Shown: positions 26,289 to 34,924 of the stretch, one piece after another
Position numbering within the stretch: position 1 is the first letter of the stretch
How the letters are laid out: every line of letters starts with the position of its first letter
Assembly: GCA_934101795.1 (NCBI GenBank)
Contig: CAKORY010000005.1
Span: 1-64,000, forward strand
Direction of reading: 5' to 3'
Source: an uncultured Bacilli bacterium
Lineage (GTDB): Bacteria; Bacillota_I; Bacilli_A; RF39; UBA660
Length of the DNA stretch: 64,000 nt
The notes under the pieces: model-generated
What the model was told of the DNA's origin: nothing
Database searches by the model: none
What the model saw: only the letters and a program-made list of their open reading frames with translations
Program-made: the position numbers and the translations under genes

Positions 26289-27611
26289 ATGGAAGAAAAG
26301 AATAATAATATTTGGCTTCTTATAGTTAGAGTTCTATTAATATTTATTATATTTGAAGCGTTTACAAAAGTTTTCGGAGGCTTAATAGCATCTAAACTAT
26401 ATTCTAGTTTAATTAATGGTAAATATATTATATATGCTGTTAGTGAATTTGTAGTATTTGTTTTTGCTATAATTTTACTTATAGTTAGAAAAAAATGGTA
26501 TATATTTAAAGAAAAGAAAATTAATTTTGGAGAATCTGTTAAACTATGTTTACCAATTTTAATTTTATCAGTTGTTATATTAATTGCTAATATAGCTAAA
26601 CTAATTAGCTCCGATGTAAGTATTAACAACTTAATAAGTTTAATATTATATGTTGTTCTAATTGGTTTCTTTGAAGAAATATTCTTTAGAGGCATAGTTG
26701 AAAATGAACTTTTAGAAAAATACAGTAGTAATAAAAAAGAAATACTTATATCAATTATTATCAGTGGAATAGTATTTGGTGCTGTACATTTAACTAATTT
26801 ACTTGCTGGCCAAGATTTACTTACAACAATGATGCAATTTGTGCAAACAACTGCGATAGGTATTTTATTTGGTATGGTATATTATAAAACTCGCAATATA
26901 TGGGCAATGATTTTTCTTCATAGTTTCTACGATTTTTCAGTACTTCTTAATGAAGTTAATCTAGTAACAAGCTGTGGTTATGTAGAAAACGTACCAATTA
27001 GTATAACATTATCAAGTATGGTGGCATCAATAATACTAAGTTTAATTTATTTAATATATTCAGCATCAATTTTTGAAGAAAGAAAAGCAAAGACATATAA
27101 CAATGTTATATATTTACTTATCATTACATTCTTTATATTAAATATTTTATTTAGTTTATTCGGAGCTCAAACAGAAGATTATTATAAATGTATAGATTAT
27201 GATGAAGTAAAATTTTCTCAGATTGAAACTCATTACTATAGTTATGATGATTTTAATTATACTTTAGAAGATGGAACAATTTATCACATTTATAAAAAGA
27301 ATAATAAGGCAGTACTTGAGGATAATATCGGAGTAGCTAACATAACTTTTGATATAGATAATGTTGATAGAGTAGTTGTTATTGATAAGTACTTAATTAT
27401 AATTGCAAGTGAAAGTGCAAATGATGTTTTATATTATAAAGATTTAAATAACATAAATGAAGAATTTAAAACATTAGAATTACCAATGATATCAAGTGTT
27501 GGATATCTATATAACAAAGATAATGATATGAAGTATCCATTAGTAAAAAGCTATATAAATGATTTATTTGTGTTAGATGGAGATACTTTAAAGAAAGTAG
27601 AAAGTAAATAA
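26289..27611 (+). CDS. CPBP family intramembrane metalloprotease with C-terminal sensor-like domain
   Basis: 440 residues. Helices 1-8 carry the CPBP (Abi/Rce1) motifs EEIFFRGIVE (Glu-Glu-x3-Arg), FGAVHLTN and the later MIFLHSFYDFS (His and Asp), which form the active site. After the last helix (about 265-297) come ~140 residues predicted outside the membrane with YYKCIDYDEV...DRVVVIDKYLIIIAS strands. It starts 1 nt after yebC with no clear ribosome site, implying translational coupling. The substrate is unknown; CPBP proteases process prenylated proteins, bacteriocins or anti-sigma factors in other systems. Confidence 0.75.
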   Translation: MEEKNNNIWLLIVRVLLIFIIFEAFTKVFGGLIASKLYSSLINGKYIIYAVSEFVVFVFAIILLIVRKKWYIFKEKKINFGESVKLCLPILILSVVILIANIAKLISSDVSINNLISLILYVVLIGFFEEIFFRGIVENELLEKYSSNKKEILISIIISGIVFGAVHLTNLLAGQDLLTTMMQFVQTTAIGILFGMVYYKTRNIWAMIFLHSFYDFSVLLNEVNLVTSCGYVENVPISITLSSMVASIILSLIYLIYSASIFEERKAKTYNNVIYLLIITFFILNILFSLFGAQTEDYYKCIDYDEVKFSQIETHYYSYDDFNYTLEDGTIYHIYKKNNKAVLEDNIGVANITFDIDNVDRVVVIDKYLIIIASESANDVLYYKDLNNINEEFKTLELPMISSVGYLYNKDNDMKYPLVKSYINDLFVLDGDTLKKVESK

Positions 27612-27614
27612 AAA

Positions 27615-27643
27615 AGTTAGCTAGATTTTATATCTAGTTTTTT
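27615..27643 (+). terminator. Terminator of the ZIP-CPBP operon
   Basis: CTAGAT/ATCTAG with a 5-nt loop, then six T, A-run before the stem. Confidence 0.75.
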
Positions 27644-27723
27644 GATGAAAATTTTCATTTATAAATTATTTACTTTGAAAGTGTCAACTTATGTATAATC
27701 TAATATATAAAAGTAATAATTAG

Positions 27724-27732
27724 TGGTATAAT
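27724..27732 (+). promoter_or_regulatory. Extended -10 promoter of the sulfatase-asnB operon
   Basis: TGGTATAAT, 20 nt before the ATG at 27753. A second TATAAT lies at 27694-27699. Confidence 0.5.
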
Positions 27733-27752
27733 AATTGGTATAGAGGTAGTCT

Positions 27753-29714
27753 ATGAAAAAGTTTAGGTTAAGAAAGTTTTATTTAGGGATAATAACCTTT
27801 ATAATATTATTATATATGGAAGTAACATTTAAGCTACTAACAGGTAATGTGATATTTAATAAAAATATTATTTATGTTTTAATATTCAATTTAATTATTG
27901 GTTTATTTTTTGATTGCTTTGGTAGAATATTTAATAGAAAAACAAATAAAATAATATTTCTTATAAATTTATTTTTACTAAGTTTACTTTATAGTATTCA
28001 GTTATGTGTCTTTAAAATGTTTAGCTTTTATTTTGATTTTGGCTTACTCGGAGCATCAGGACAAGTGGCATCTTTTGCAGGTGATGGTGTAGATTTAGTT
28101 ATTAGAAACATCATCGGAGTTATCCTCTTATTTATGCCATTTATATTACTTACTATTTTTAATAACATTATAGTAATTGAAAGAGAAAATAAAAAATCTT
28201 TATTTATTAAAAGTGGTTTATGTTTAATTAGCATTGGTTCGTTTTATTTGTTTTTACAAATTGGTAAAGAAAAAATTAATTCACCATATAAACTATATTA
28301 TGATGTAAATAATGTTGATTTAAATATTAGAACATTCGGAGTATTAAATACATTTGTTATAGATACTTATAGATTAATATTTGGTTTTGATGAAAAAATA
28401 GATATTATTATCAAAGATAATAAAGATAATAATATAAAAGAAGATAATCCAGAAGAAATCATTTATGAATATAATAATTTAGACATAGATTTTGATGCCT
28501 TAATAAGTAATGAAAGTAATAAAACAATTAAAAATATGCATGAATATTTCAAAAATGAAAGTGGAACTAAACAAAATGAATATACAAAATATTTTGAAGG
28601 AAAGAATTTAATTTTGTTTATGGCCGAAAGTTTTAATGAAATAGCTGTAAGAAAAGACTTAACTCCGACCTTATATAAACTAGTAAATAGTGGATTTAAA
28701 TTTAATAATTTTTACACTCCGACGATATCAAGTACGATTGGAGGAGAATTTCAAGAACTTACTGGTTTAGTAGCAGCTTCAGGATTTGTAAGTCCGTGGA
28801 AAAGTGGTAATAATTATTACCCATTCGGAGTAGCAACAAGTTTTAAAGCACTTGGCTATAATACTTTTGCTTATCATGACCATAGTATATATTTTCAAGA
28901 CAGATACAAATATTTAAAAGCATTAGGTTTTGATAATTTTAAGGGATGCTTTAACGGCCTTGAAAAAAGTATAAATTGTAAACAATGGCCTGAGTCCGAT
29001 GTGGAAATGATTAATGCAACATTTGATGATTATATAAATAGTGATAAACCATTCTTTACGTATTATGCTACGGTTAGTGGACATGGCGGTTATACATTTA
29101 CTCAAAGTGCAATGGCTAAAAAGCATCAAAGTGATGTGGCTGGTTTAAACTACAGTGAAAAACCTCTTGCTTATTTGGCAGCTCAAATGGAACTTGATAG
29201 AGCTTTAGAGACTTTGATAAATAAGCTAAAAGAAGCAGGTAAGTTAGAAAGTACTGTTATTGCTTTAGTGGGTGACCATTATCCATATTACTTAAGTATA
29301 GATGAAGTAAATGAAATAGCAAGTTATAAAAAAGATAGTGTAGTTGAAGTAAACAAGAGTAATTTTATACTTTGGAATAGTGAAATGGAAACTATAAATA
29401 TTGATAAAGTTGGAAGTCAAATAGATGTCTTACCAACAATATACAATCTATTTGGTGTAAAATATGACTCAAGACTTATTATTGGTAAAGATATATTGAG
29501 TACAGAACCAGGTCTTGCTATATTTGGAAATAGAAGTTGGGTTAGTGATAAAGGTACTTATTTTGCTAAGTCAGGTAAGTTTGTTTCTAAAAATGGTGAA
29601 GAAGTAAGCAGTGATTATATAACTTATATGAATAGTTTAGTTGGTGGCAAAATGATTATGAGTAAAAATATTTTAACAAATGATTATTATAAGAAAGTTT
29701 TAGGTGATAAATAA
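27753..29714 (+). CDS. LtaS-like membrane sulfatase (polyglycerolphosphate/phosphoethanolamine transferase family)
   Basis: 653 residues: five membrane helices (to about residue 170), a linker, and an extracellular alkaline-phosphatase-fold domain from about 284. Metal and nucleophile positions are seen in FMAESFNE (Glu292), TPTISSTIGGEF (Thr328 aligning with the LtaS nucleophile) and GDHYPYY (Asp/His). LtaS enzymes polymerise glycerol phosphate from phosphatidylglycerol into lipoteichoic acid; other members modify or prime such polymers. Overlap of one base with asnB (TAATG) couples the two genes. GAGGTAG ribosome site. Confidence 0.82.
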   Translation: MKKFRLRKFYLGIITFIILLYMEVTFKLLTGNVIFNKNIIYVLIFNLIIGLFFDCFGRIFNRKTNKIIFLINLFLLSLLYSIQLCVFKMFSFYFDFGLLGASGQVASFAGDGVDLVIRNIIGVILLFMPFILLTIFNNIIVIERENKKSLFIKSGLCLISIGSFYLFLQIGKEKINSPYKLYYDVNNVDLNIRTFGVLNTFVIDTYRLIFGFDEKIDIIIKDNKDNNIKEDNPEEIIYEYNNLDIDFDALISNESNKTIKNMHEYFKNESGTKQNEYTKYFEGKNLILFMAESFNEIAVRKDLTPTLYKLVNSGFKFNNFYTPTISSTIGGEFQELTGLVAASGFVSPWKSGNNYYPFGVATSFKALGYNTFAYHDHSIYFQDRYKYLKALGFDNFKGCFNGLEKSINCKQWPESDVEMINATFDDYINSDKPFFTYYATVSGHGGYTFTQSAMAKKHQSDVAGLNYSEKPLAYLAAQMELDRALETLINKLKEAGKLESTVIALVGDHYPYYLSIDEVNEIASYKKDSVVEVNKSNFILWNSEMETINIDKVGSQIDVLPTIYNLFGVKYDSRLIIGKDILSTEPGLAIFGNRSWVSDKGTYFAKSGKFVSKNGEEVSSDYITYMNSLVGGKMIMSKNILTNDYYKKVLGDK

Positions 29715-31531
29715 TGTGTGGAATAGTAGGTTTAGTTACCAAAAAAGAAAAAGAAAATACAATTAGATTAATGAATGATAGAATAAAACATCGTGGTCCA
29801 GATGGAGATGGATATTTTATAGATGGTGATGTAGCTTTAGGTCATCGTCGTCTTTCAATTATTGATTTATCTACCGGGGACCAACCAATGTTTAATGAAG
29901 ATGGCTCTGTTGTTACAGTCTTTAATGGTGAAATTTATAATTATCAACAGTTAAAAGAAGAACTAAAAGCACTTGGTCATGATTTCAAAACCAAAAGTGA
30001 TACTGAAGTTTTGGTTCATGGATATGAAGAGTGGAGTGCGGATTTACCTAAACATTTACGTGGTATGTTTGCTTTTGCTATCTATGATAAAAATAAAAAT
30101 GAAGTATTCTTAGCCCGTGATAATTTTGGTATAAAACCTTTATACTTTGCAAAAATGAATGATACATTTATGTTTGCATCAGAAATTAAAGCCTTTTTAG
30201 ATGTTCCAGATTTTGAAAAAATATTTAATGAAAGCATATTAGAAACATATCTTGAATTTAGTTTTGTACCTACGAATGAAACTTTCTTTAAAGGAGTGCA
30301 TCGTTTAGATGCTGGATGTAGTCTTTTATATAAAGATAATGAAATTAAAATAAATAAGTATTTTAAATTAGATTTTAAAGAAGAAAACATGAGTTTTGAA
30401 GAAGCAGTTAAAAATATTAGTGATGTTATGAAAGATAGTGTAGATAAACACTTAATCTCGGATGTTGAAGTAGGTTCATTTTTATCAAGTGGTATAGACT
30501 CATCATACATAGTTTCTTTAGCAAAACCAAATAAAACATATACTGTTGGGTATGAAAATAAAAAATATGATGAAACAATGTATGCCAAAGATTTAGCAGA
30601 AAAATTAGGTATAAAAAATGAAAGTAAAATAATAACCAAAGAAGAATACCTAGAAAACATTAGTAAAATAATGTATCATTTAGATGAGCCAACAAGTGAT
30701 CCTGCAGCTATATCATTATATTTTGTTGCAAAACTTGCAAGTAAAGATTTAAAAGTAGTTTTATCTGGTGAAGGTGCAGATGAATTCTTCGGAGGTTATA
30801 ACTATTATAGAGAAGAAGTAGATTATAAATTTTATAATAAATTACCTTATTGTGTAAGACATGTTATTGGTAAAATTGCTAGTATTTTCCCAGAAGGAAG
30901 AGGCTTTAACTTCCTAGTAAGACGTGGTGAAAAACTAGAAAATAGTTATATCGGGGTTAATAGAAATTTTTCAAGTAAAATGGCTAAAAAAGTTCTTAAA
31001 AATAATTATGAACTAAAAGCTATCGATGTAACTAAAGATGTTTATAATGAATTTAAAAATTATAGTAACATTGACAAAATGCAAGCTATTGATATAAATT
31101 TCTGGCTTATGAAAGATATACTTTTAAAAGCAGACAGAATGACAATGGCATCATCTATCGAAGGAAGAGTACCATTTATTGATAAAGAAGTATTTAAAGT
31201 AGCATCACATCTTCCATTTGATTATAAAGTTACAAAAGAAAATACTAAAGTAGCTTTAAGAGCAGCAGCTAAAGAAGTTATACCAACTGAAGCTTATAAA
31301 AAGAAAAAGTTAGGTTTTCCAGTTCCTGTAAGGGAATGGATTAAGGATGGTAGCTTTAAAGAAGAAGTTGAAAAGACTTTAAATAGTGATGTTGCAAATA
31401 AATATTTTAATACCAAAATAATTAATAAGATGTTTGAAGAACATATAAATGGTAAAAAAGATAACTATCGTAAAATATGGACAATATATACATTTATAAA
31501 ATGGTATCAAGTATTTTTTGAAGGAAAGTAA
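29714..31531 (+). CDS. asnB: Asparagine synthase (glutamine-hydrolysing)
   Basis: 605 residues. The N-terminal class II glutaminase begins MCGIVG, with Cys2 as the nucleophile after Met removal, and has IKHRGPDGDG and GHRRLSIIDLSTGDQPM. The C-terminal synthetase has the ATP-binding PP-loop FLSSGIDSSY, GEGADEFFGGY and DRMTMASSIEGRVPF. It makes asparagine, or amidates a related acceptor, using glutamine. Placement after an LtaS-like enzyme is unusual; envelope-linked AsnB paralogues that amidate cell-wall precursors exist (LtsA in Corynebacterium), so that alternative is open. Confidence 0.88.
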   Translation: MCGIVGLVTKKEKENTIRLMNDRIKHRGPDGDGYFIDGDVALGHRRLSIIDLSTGDQPMFNEDGSVVTVFNGEIYNYQQLKEELKALGHDFKTKSDTEVLVHGYEEWSADLPKHLRGMFAFAIYDKNKNEVFLARDNFGIKPLYFAKMNDTFMFASEIKAFLDVPDFEKIFNESILETYLEFSFVPTNETFFKGVHRLDAGCSLLYKDNEIKINKYFKLDFKEENMSFEEAVKNISDVMKDSVDKHLISDVEVGSFLSSGIDSSYIVSLAKPNKTYTVGYENKKYDETMYAKDLAEKLGIKNESKIITKEEYLENISKIMYHLDEPTSDPAAISLYFVAKLASKDLKVVLSGEGADEFFGGYNYYREEVDYKFYNKLPYCVRHVIGKIASIFPEGRGFNFLVRRGEKLENSYIGVNRNFSSKMAKKVLKNNYELKAIDVTKDVYNEFKNYSNIDKMQAIDINFWLMKDILLKADRMTMASSIEGRVPFIDKEVFKVASHLPFDYKVTKENTKVALRAAAKEVIPTEAYKKKKLGFPVPVREWIKDGSFKEEVEKTLNSDVANKYFNTKIINKMFEEHINGKKDNYRKIWTIYTFIKWYQVFFEGK

Positions 31532-31537
31532 TGGTTT

Positions 31538-32101
31538 ATGGAGAGATTAGGTATAAAAATAATAGAAGGGGAATATCCCAGAATAATACTATATAATAGT
31601 GATGAAGTTTATTTAGAAATATATTTTGCAAATAATTTAGATTTATATTTTATATTTAATGGTGCTAATAAAAGTCAAAAATTTATAATTGATGAAAGTA
31701 ATTTAAGAGTTTATGATATATTTAATGAACTTTATAATGATTTAATTGATTGTAAATTACCTTTTGATAGTAGCAAAGAAAGATTACGTAGACTTACAAA
31801 TTATAGTTTATTAGTACAAAATAATATAATAACATGGAAAAGTGATGATTATCCTTTTGATATTGGACCATCTTTTAAAATAGAAAAAGTTAGTGATATA
31901 ATAAATATTACCTTTGATAGAGGTAAGAATGATGAATATAATATAAATAATCGTAGAGTTGCAGTAAGAATAAGAAATAGTGGTTCATTGTATCAACCAT
32001 TTAATGCAAACTTTATGAAACTTTATAATGAATTATGCAATTTAGATTTAAAGCAAATATATATAGATGAAATAATGGATTTAAGAAGATTAAAAAAATA
32101 A
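31538..32101 (+). CDS. Unknown small protein in the asnB operon
   Basis: 187 residues, cytoplasmic, with an alternating beta-strand pattern in the first 60 residues (IKIIEGEYPRIILYNSDEVYLEIYF) and a mixed C-terminal part. It starts 6 nt after asnB with GAAGGAAAG overlapping the asnB end, and rmuC follows after 9 nt. No recognised motif. Operon membership and clean frame support it as real. Confidence 0.6.
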   Translation: MERLGIKIIEGEYPRIILYNSDEVYLEIYFANNLDLYFIFNGANKSQKFIIDESNLRVYDIFNELYNDLIDCKLPFDSSKERLRRLTNYSLLVQNNIITWKSDDYPFDIGPSFKIEKVSDIINITFDRGKNDEYNINNRRVAVRIRNSGSLYQPFNANFMKLYNELCNLDLKQIYIDEIMDLRRLKK

Positions 32102-32110
32102 GGAGAAAGT

Positions 32111-33202
32111 ATGGAATATGTAATTATAGGACTACTTGTAGTAGTTATATTGCTTTTACTAGTATTAATTTTAAGAAAAAACAATAATAGTGAAATGACA
32201 GAAAGACTTGGTCATTTTGAAGCTAACATTAATAAAGAAATAGGAGAATTTAAGTTTAGTTTTTCCAAAGTGTTAACACAAGATTTTGAACTTTTAAATG
32301 AAAGAATTGAAAAGAAACTAACACTAATAAATGATAGAGTTAATGAGCGACTAGATCAAAATTTTGAAAAAAGTAATAAAACATTTATGAATGTTTTAGA
32401 AAGACTTAATAAAATTGATGAAGCTCAGAAGAAAATTGATAGTTTAAATGGTGAAATAGTATCACTTCAAGGCGTTTTAACAGATAAGAAAACTCGTGGT
32501 ACATTCGGAGAAGTAAATCTTGAATATATCTTAAATAATGCTTTTGGAAGTAATAAAAATGGCATATATAAAACTCAAGTTAAATTATCTACTGGGGTTA
32601 TAGCAGATGCCATACTTTATGCCCCATCACCACTTGGTACAATTGCTATTGACTCAAAATTTCCTTTAGAAAACTATCAAAGAATGACAGATAAAGCAAA
32701 ATCTAAAGAAGAAAGAGAATACTATGAAAAGATGTTTGTTCAAGATGTAAAAAAACATATTAATGCTATTAGTGAAAAATATATAATACCAGGTGAAACA
32801 ACTGATGAAGCCATTATGTTTTTACCAGCAGAAGCTTTATTTGCGGAAATAAATGCTTATCATCCAGAACTTCTTAATTATGCATATAGTAAAAAAGTAT
32901 GGATCGCTGGTCCCACAACACTTATAAGTACGCTTTCAATAATAAGTATGATACTTAAGAATATGGAAAGAGATAAATATGCTAAAGTAATCCATGAAGA
33001 ACTAAATAAATTAAGTGTAGAATTTGGAAGATATAAAGAACGCTGGGATAAACTTGCTAGAAGTGTTAAAACAGTAAATCAAAGTATTGATGAACTTCAT
33101 ACAACTAGTGAAAAAATAACTAAAAGATTTGACAGTATTAATAGTGTTGATTTAGATAAAATTGGTTCTAAAGAAGATGAAAAAATGATTGAGATGAATT
33201 AA
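32111..33202 (+). CDS. rmuC: RmuC family DNA recombination protein
   Basis: 363 residues. An N-terminal membrane helix (3-22) is followed by a coiled coil (about 30-110) and the RmuC nuclease-like domain: TRGTFGEVNLEYILNNAFG, VIADAILYAP, IAIDSKFPLENYQRM, and MFLPAEALFAEINAYHPELLNYAYSKKVWIAGPTTLISTL. RmuC limits rearrangement at inverted repeats, and its PD-(D/E)XK core (Asp, Asp-x-Lys) is visible. Length is typical for Firmicutes. AAGGAGAAAG lies 4 nt before the ATG. Confidence 0.9.
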   Translation: MEYVIIGLLVVVILLLLVLILRKNNNSEMTERLGHFEANINKEIGEFKFSFSKVLTQDFELLNERIEKKLTLINDRVNERLDQNFEKSNKTFMNVLERLNKIDEAQKKIDSLNGEIVSLQGVLTDKKTRGTFGEVNLEYILNNAFGSNKNGIYKTQVKLSTGVIADAILYAPSPLGTIAIDSKFPLENYQRMTDKAKSKEEREYYEKMFVQDVKKHINAISEKYIIPGETTDEAIMFLPAEALFAEINAYHPELLNYAYSKKVWIAGPTTLISTLSIISMILKNMERDKYAKVIHEELNKLSVEFGRYKERWDKLARSVKTVNQSIDELHTTSEKITKRFDSINSVDLDKIGSKEDEKMIEMN

Positions 33203-33260
33203 AATCCCAATCATTTTCCATTGCATAATGGTATCTGAGTATAAGTTAAATGTCAACATA

Positions 33261-33488
33261 TTATTTTTTCATAATTGATTTTGTGTATGGTTTTCTTTCA
33301 TCAGTTCTATAAAGAATATAATCAATACTAGTATTATAGTAGTCTGCTAAAAGTCTTAAATAATCAACTGGAATATTCACTTTTTCTAATTCATATTTAC
33401 TATAGTTGGATTGGTCTATTTTTAAATAATTTGCAATATCTTTTTGATATAAATCTTTGTCTTCTCGCAATTCTTTTAATCTATTCAT
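33261..33488 (-). CDS. XRE-family (Cro/C1-type) transcription regulator
   Basis: 75 residues from the ATG at 33488 (AGGTGAT 4 nt upstream); a longer frame lacking a ribosome site is not used. It is a single HTH_3 domain: RLKELREDKDLYQKDIANYLKIDQSNYSKYELEKVNIPVDYLRLLADYYNTSIDYILYRTD, ending in a short basic tail. It is transcribed away from the gene at 33600 across a 111-bp region holding two identical inverted repeats, so it most likely binds them and controls itself and the neighbour (inference). Confidence 0.85.
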   Translation of the reverse strand: MNRLKELREDKDLYQKDIANYLKIDQSNYSKYELEKVNIPVDYLRLLADYYNTSIDYILYRTDERKPYTKSIMKK

Positions 33489-33513
33489 GTTTATCACCTG
33501 TAGAAATATTAAC

Positions 33514-33588
33514 ATAGTTATAATTTAACTATTGACAAATAGGCAAAATTTACCTACAATATATTTATAATAGTTAAAATATAACTAT
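33514..33588. promoter_or_regulatory. Promoter flanked by two identical operators (XRE binding sites)
   Basis: ATAGTTA-N5-TAACTAT occurs at 33514-33532 and again at 33570-33588. Between them is a consensus plus-strand promoter, TTGACA (33532-33537), 17-nt spacer, TACAAT (33555-33560). On the minus strand TTGCCT with TATAAC 18 nt later overlaps the left operator. Binding at both sites would block both directions. Confidence 0.75.
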
Positions 33589-33599
33589 GGAGGTTGATT

Positions 33600-34874
33600 A
33601 TGAAAAACAAAAAGAAATATCTTTTTATAATAATTATTTTATTATTTTGTAGTATTATAATATATTTATTAAATGAAAATCATAGTTTAAAAGAAAGTAG
33701 TAATAATTATGAAAATAATAAAGTTATAAAAAATAAGAATATGTTATCCATGATGCTTGAAACGGAAGCAAATTCTGGAAATTATGAAATGACTTCAAGA
33801 AGCGAATGGCCAACAGATGGATATATATTTAATACAGAACTTTCAAAATGTGAAAATGGTAGTAAGCTTAGCTGGGATGATATAAATAAAAGAGTTGTTA
33901 TGAGTGGCAATGTATCAGATAAGTGTTATGTTTATTTTGATATAAAACCACAAGTATTATTAGCAGATTATATAAAATCATTATACACAGGTACTCAAGG
34001 GGCTAATAATATATATTATCATGATGGAAGTTTAGAAAATGGAATAAATGATAATTCATACAGATTTTCTGGAGCCAGTAGCGAGGTAAATAACTATGTA
34101 TGCTTTGGATCAAATGAAATAACATGCCCTAAGGATAATCTATATAGAATAATCGGAGTATTTGATGGTAGAGTAAAACTAATCAAAGCAGATTTTGCAA
34201 CAAGTAAATTATTAGGTACTGATGGAGATTATAATAAAGTTTATGGCGCATTAGATTGGGATAATTCAAATTATAAAGAAAATGATGTAGCTAATATAAT
34301 AGCATATAACTGGAATAAGACTGGTGAAAATACATGGAGTATGTCAAATTTAAATAAAATAAATTTAAATCAAAACTTCATAACAAATATAGGAGTAGAA
34401 TGGGCAGATAAAATAGATGAAACTATATGGAAAGTTGGGGGAAATACACATGAAAATCTTGGCGCAGTGCCTGCTAAAATAGCATATCAAAATGAAATTG
34501 TGAATCCCTCAACGAATAGTCAAGATAATAAAACTGAGTATAGCGCAAAAATAGGATTAATGTATGTAAGTGACTATATGTTTGCAGCACAACAAGACAA
34601 ATGGACATTAGTAGGTTATAATCCTAGTGATGTATCAAAAGATTATAGAGAAGCAATAAGTGTTAATTGGATGAATGTCGGACTTTATGAATGGACTATT
34701 TCGAGATATGATAACTCTTCTAATCACACCTTTCGGGTATATGGTAATGGTATTGTAGGTGGTAGCAGTGTTGATAGTATTGCATGGGCTGTACGTCCTG
34801 TTTTTTATCTCAAATCTTCCGTAACTTATGTTGAAGGTAATGGAACTAAGGATTCACCAATTCGCATAAATTAG
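33600..34874 (+). CDS. Signal-anchored extracellular protein under XRE control
   Basis: 424 residues from the ATG at 33600 (GGAGG 6 nt upstream). A single N-terminal helix (about 6-22) anchors it outside. The first part holds WPTDGYIFN...CENGSKLSWDD...VVMSGNVSDKCYVYFD, a module with paired Cys that I have seen repeated in gut Firmicutes surface proteins. The second part (about 130-424) contains YRIIGVFDG and ends AWAVRPVFYLKSSVTYVEGNGTKDSPIRI, the signature end of DUF6273-like domains. No LPXTG. Function unknown. Regulation by the divergent XRE protein is the clearest clue. Confidence 0.65.
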   Translation: MKNKKKYLFIIIILLFCSIIIYLLNENHSLKESSNNYENNKVIKNKNMLSMMLETEANSGNYEMTSRSEWPTDGYIFNTELSKCENGSKLSWDDINKRVVMSGNVSDKCYVYFDIKPQVLLADYIKSLYTGTQGANNIYYHDGSLENGINDNSYRFSGASSEVNNYVCFGSNEITCPKDNLYRIIGVFDGRVKLIKADFATSKLLGTDGDYNKVYGALDWDNSNYKENDVANIIAYNWNKTGENTWSMSNLNKINLNQNFITNIGVEWADKIDETIWKVGGNTHENLGAVPAKIAYQNEIVNPSTNSQDNKTEYSAKIGLMYVSDYMFAAQQDKWTLVGYNPSDVSKDYREAISVNWMNVGLYEWTISRYDNSSNHTFRVYGNGIVGGSSVDSIAWAVRPVFYLKSSVTYVEGNGTKDSPIRIN

Positions 34875-34888
34875 TAGCTAACATATTA

Positions 34889-34920
34889 AAAAGTGATAAA
34901 CTACTAAGTTTATCACTTTT
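34889..34920. terminator. Bidirectional terminator between the surface protein and rnr
   Basis: AAAAGTGATAAAC (34889-34901) pairs perfectly with GTTTATCACTTTT (34908-34920), 6-nt loop. Confidence 0.85.
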
Positions 34921-34924
34921 AAAT

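Noticed and set aside
30082..30660. 192-residue minus-strand ORF inside asnB
   Set aside because: The opposite strand encodes conserved asparagine synthase; Ser/Leu-rich shadow translation.
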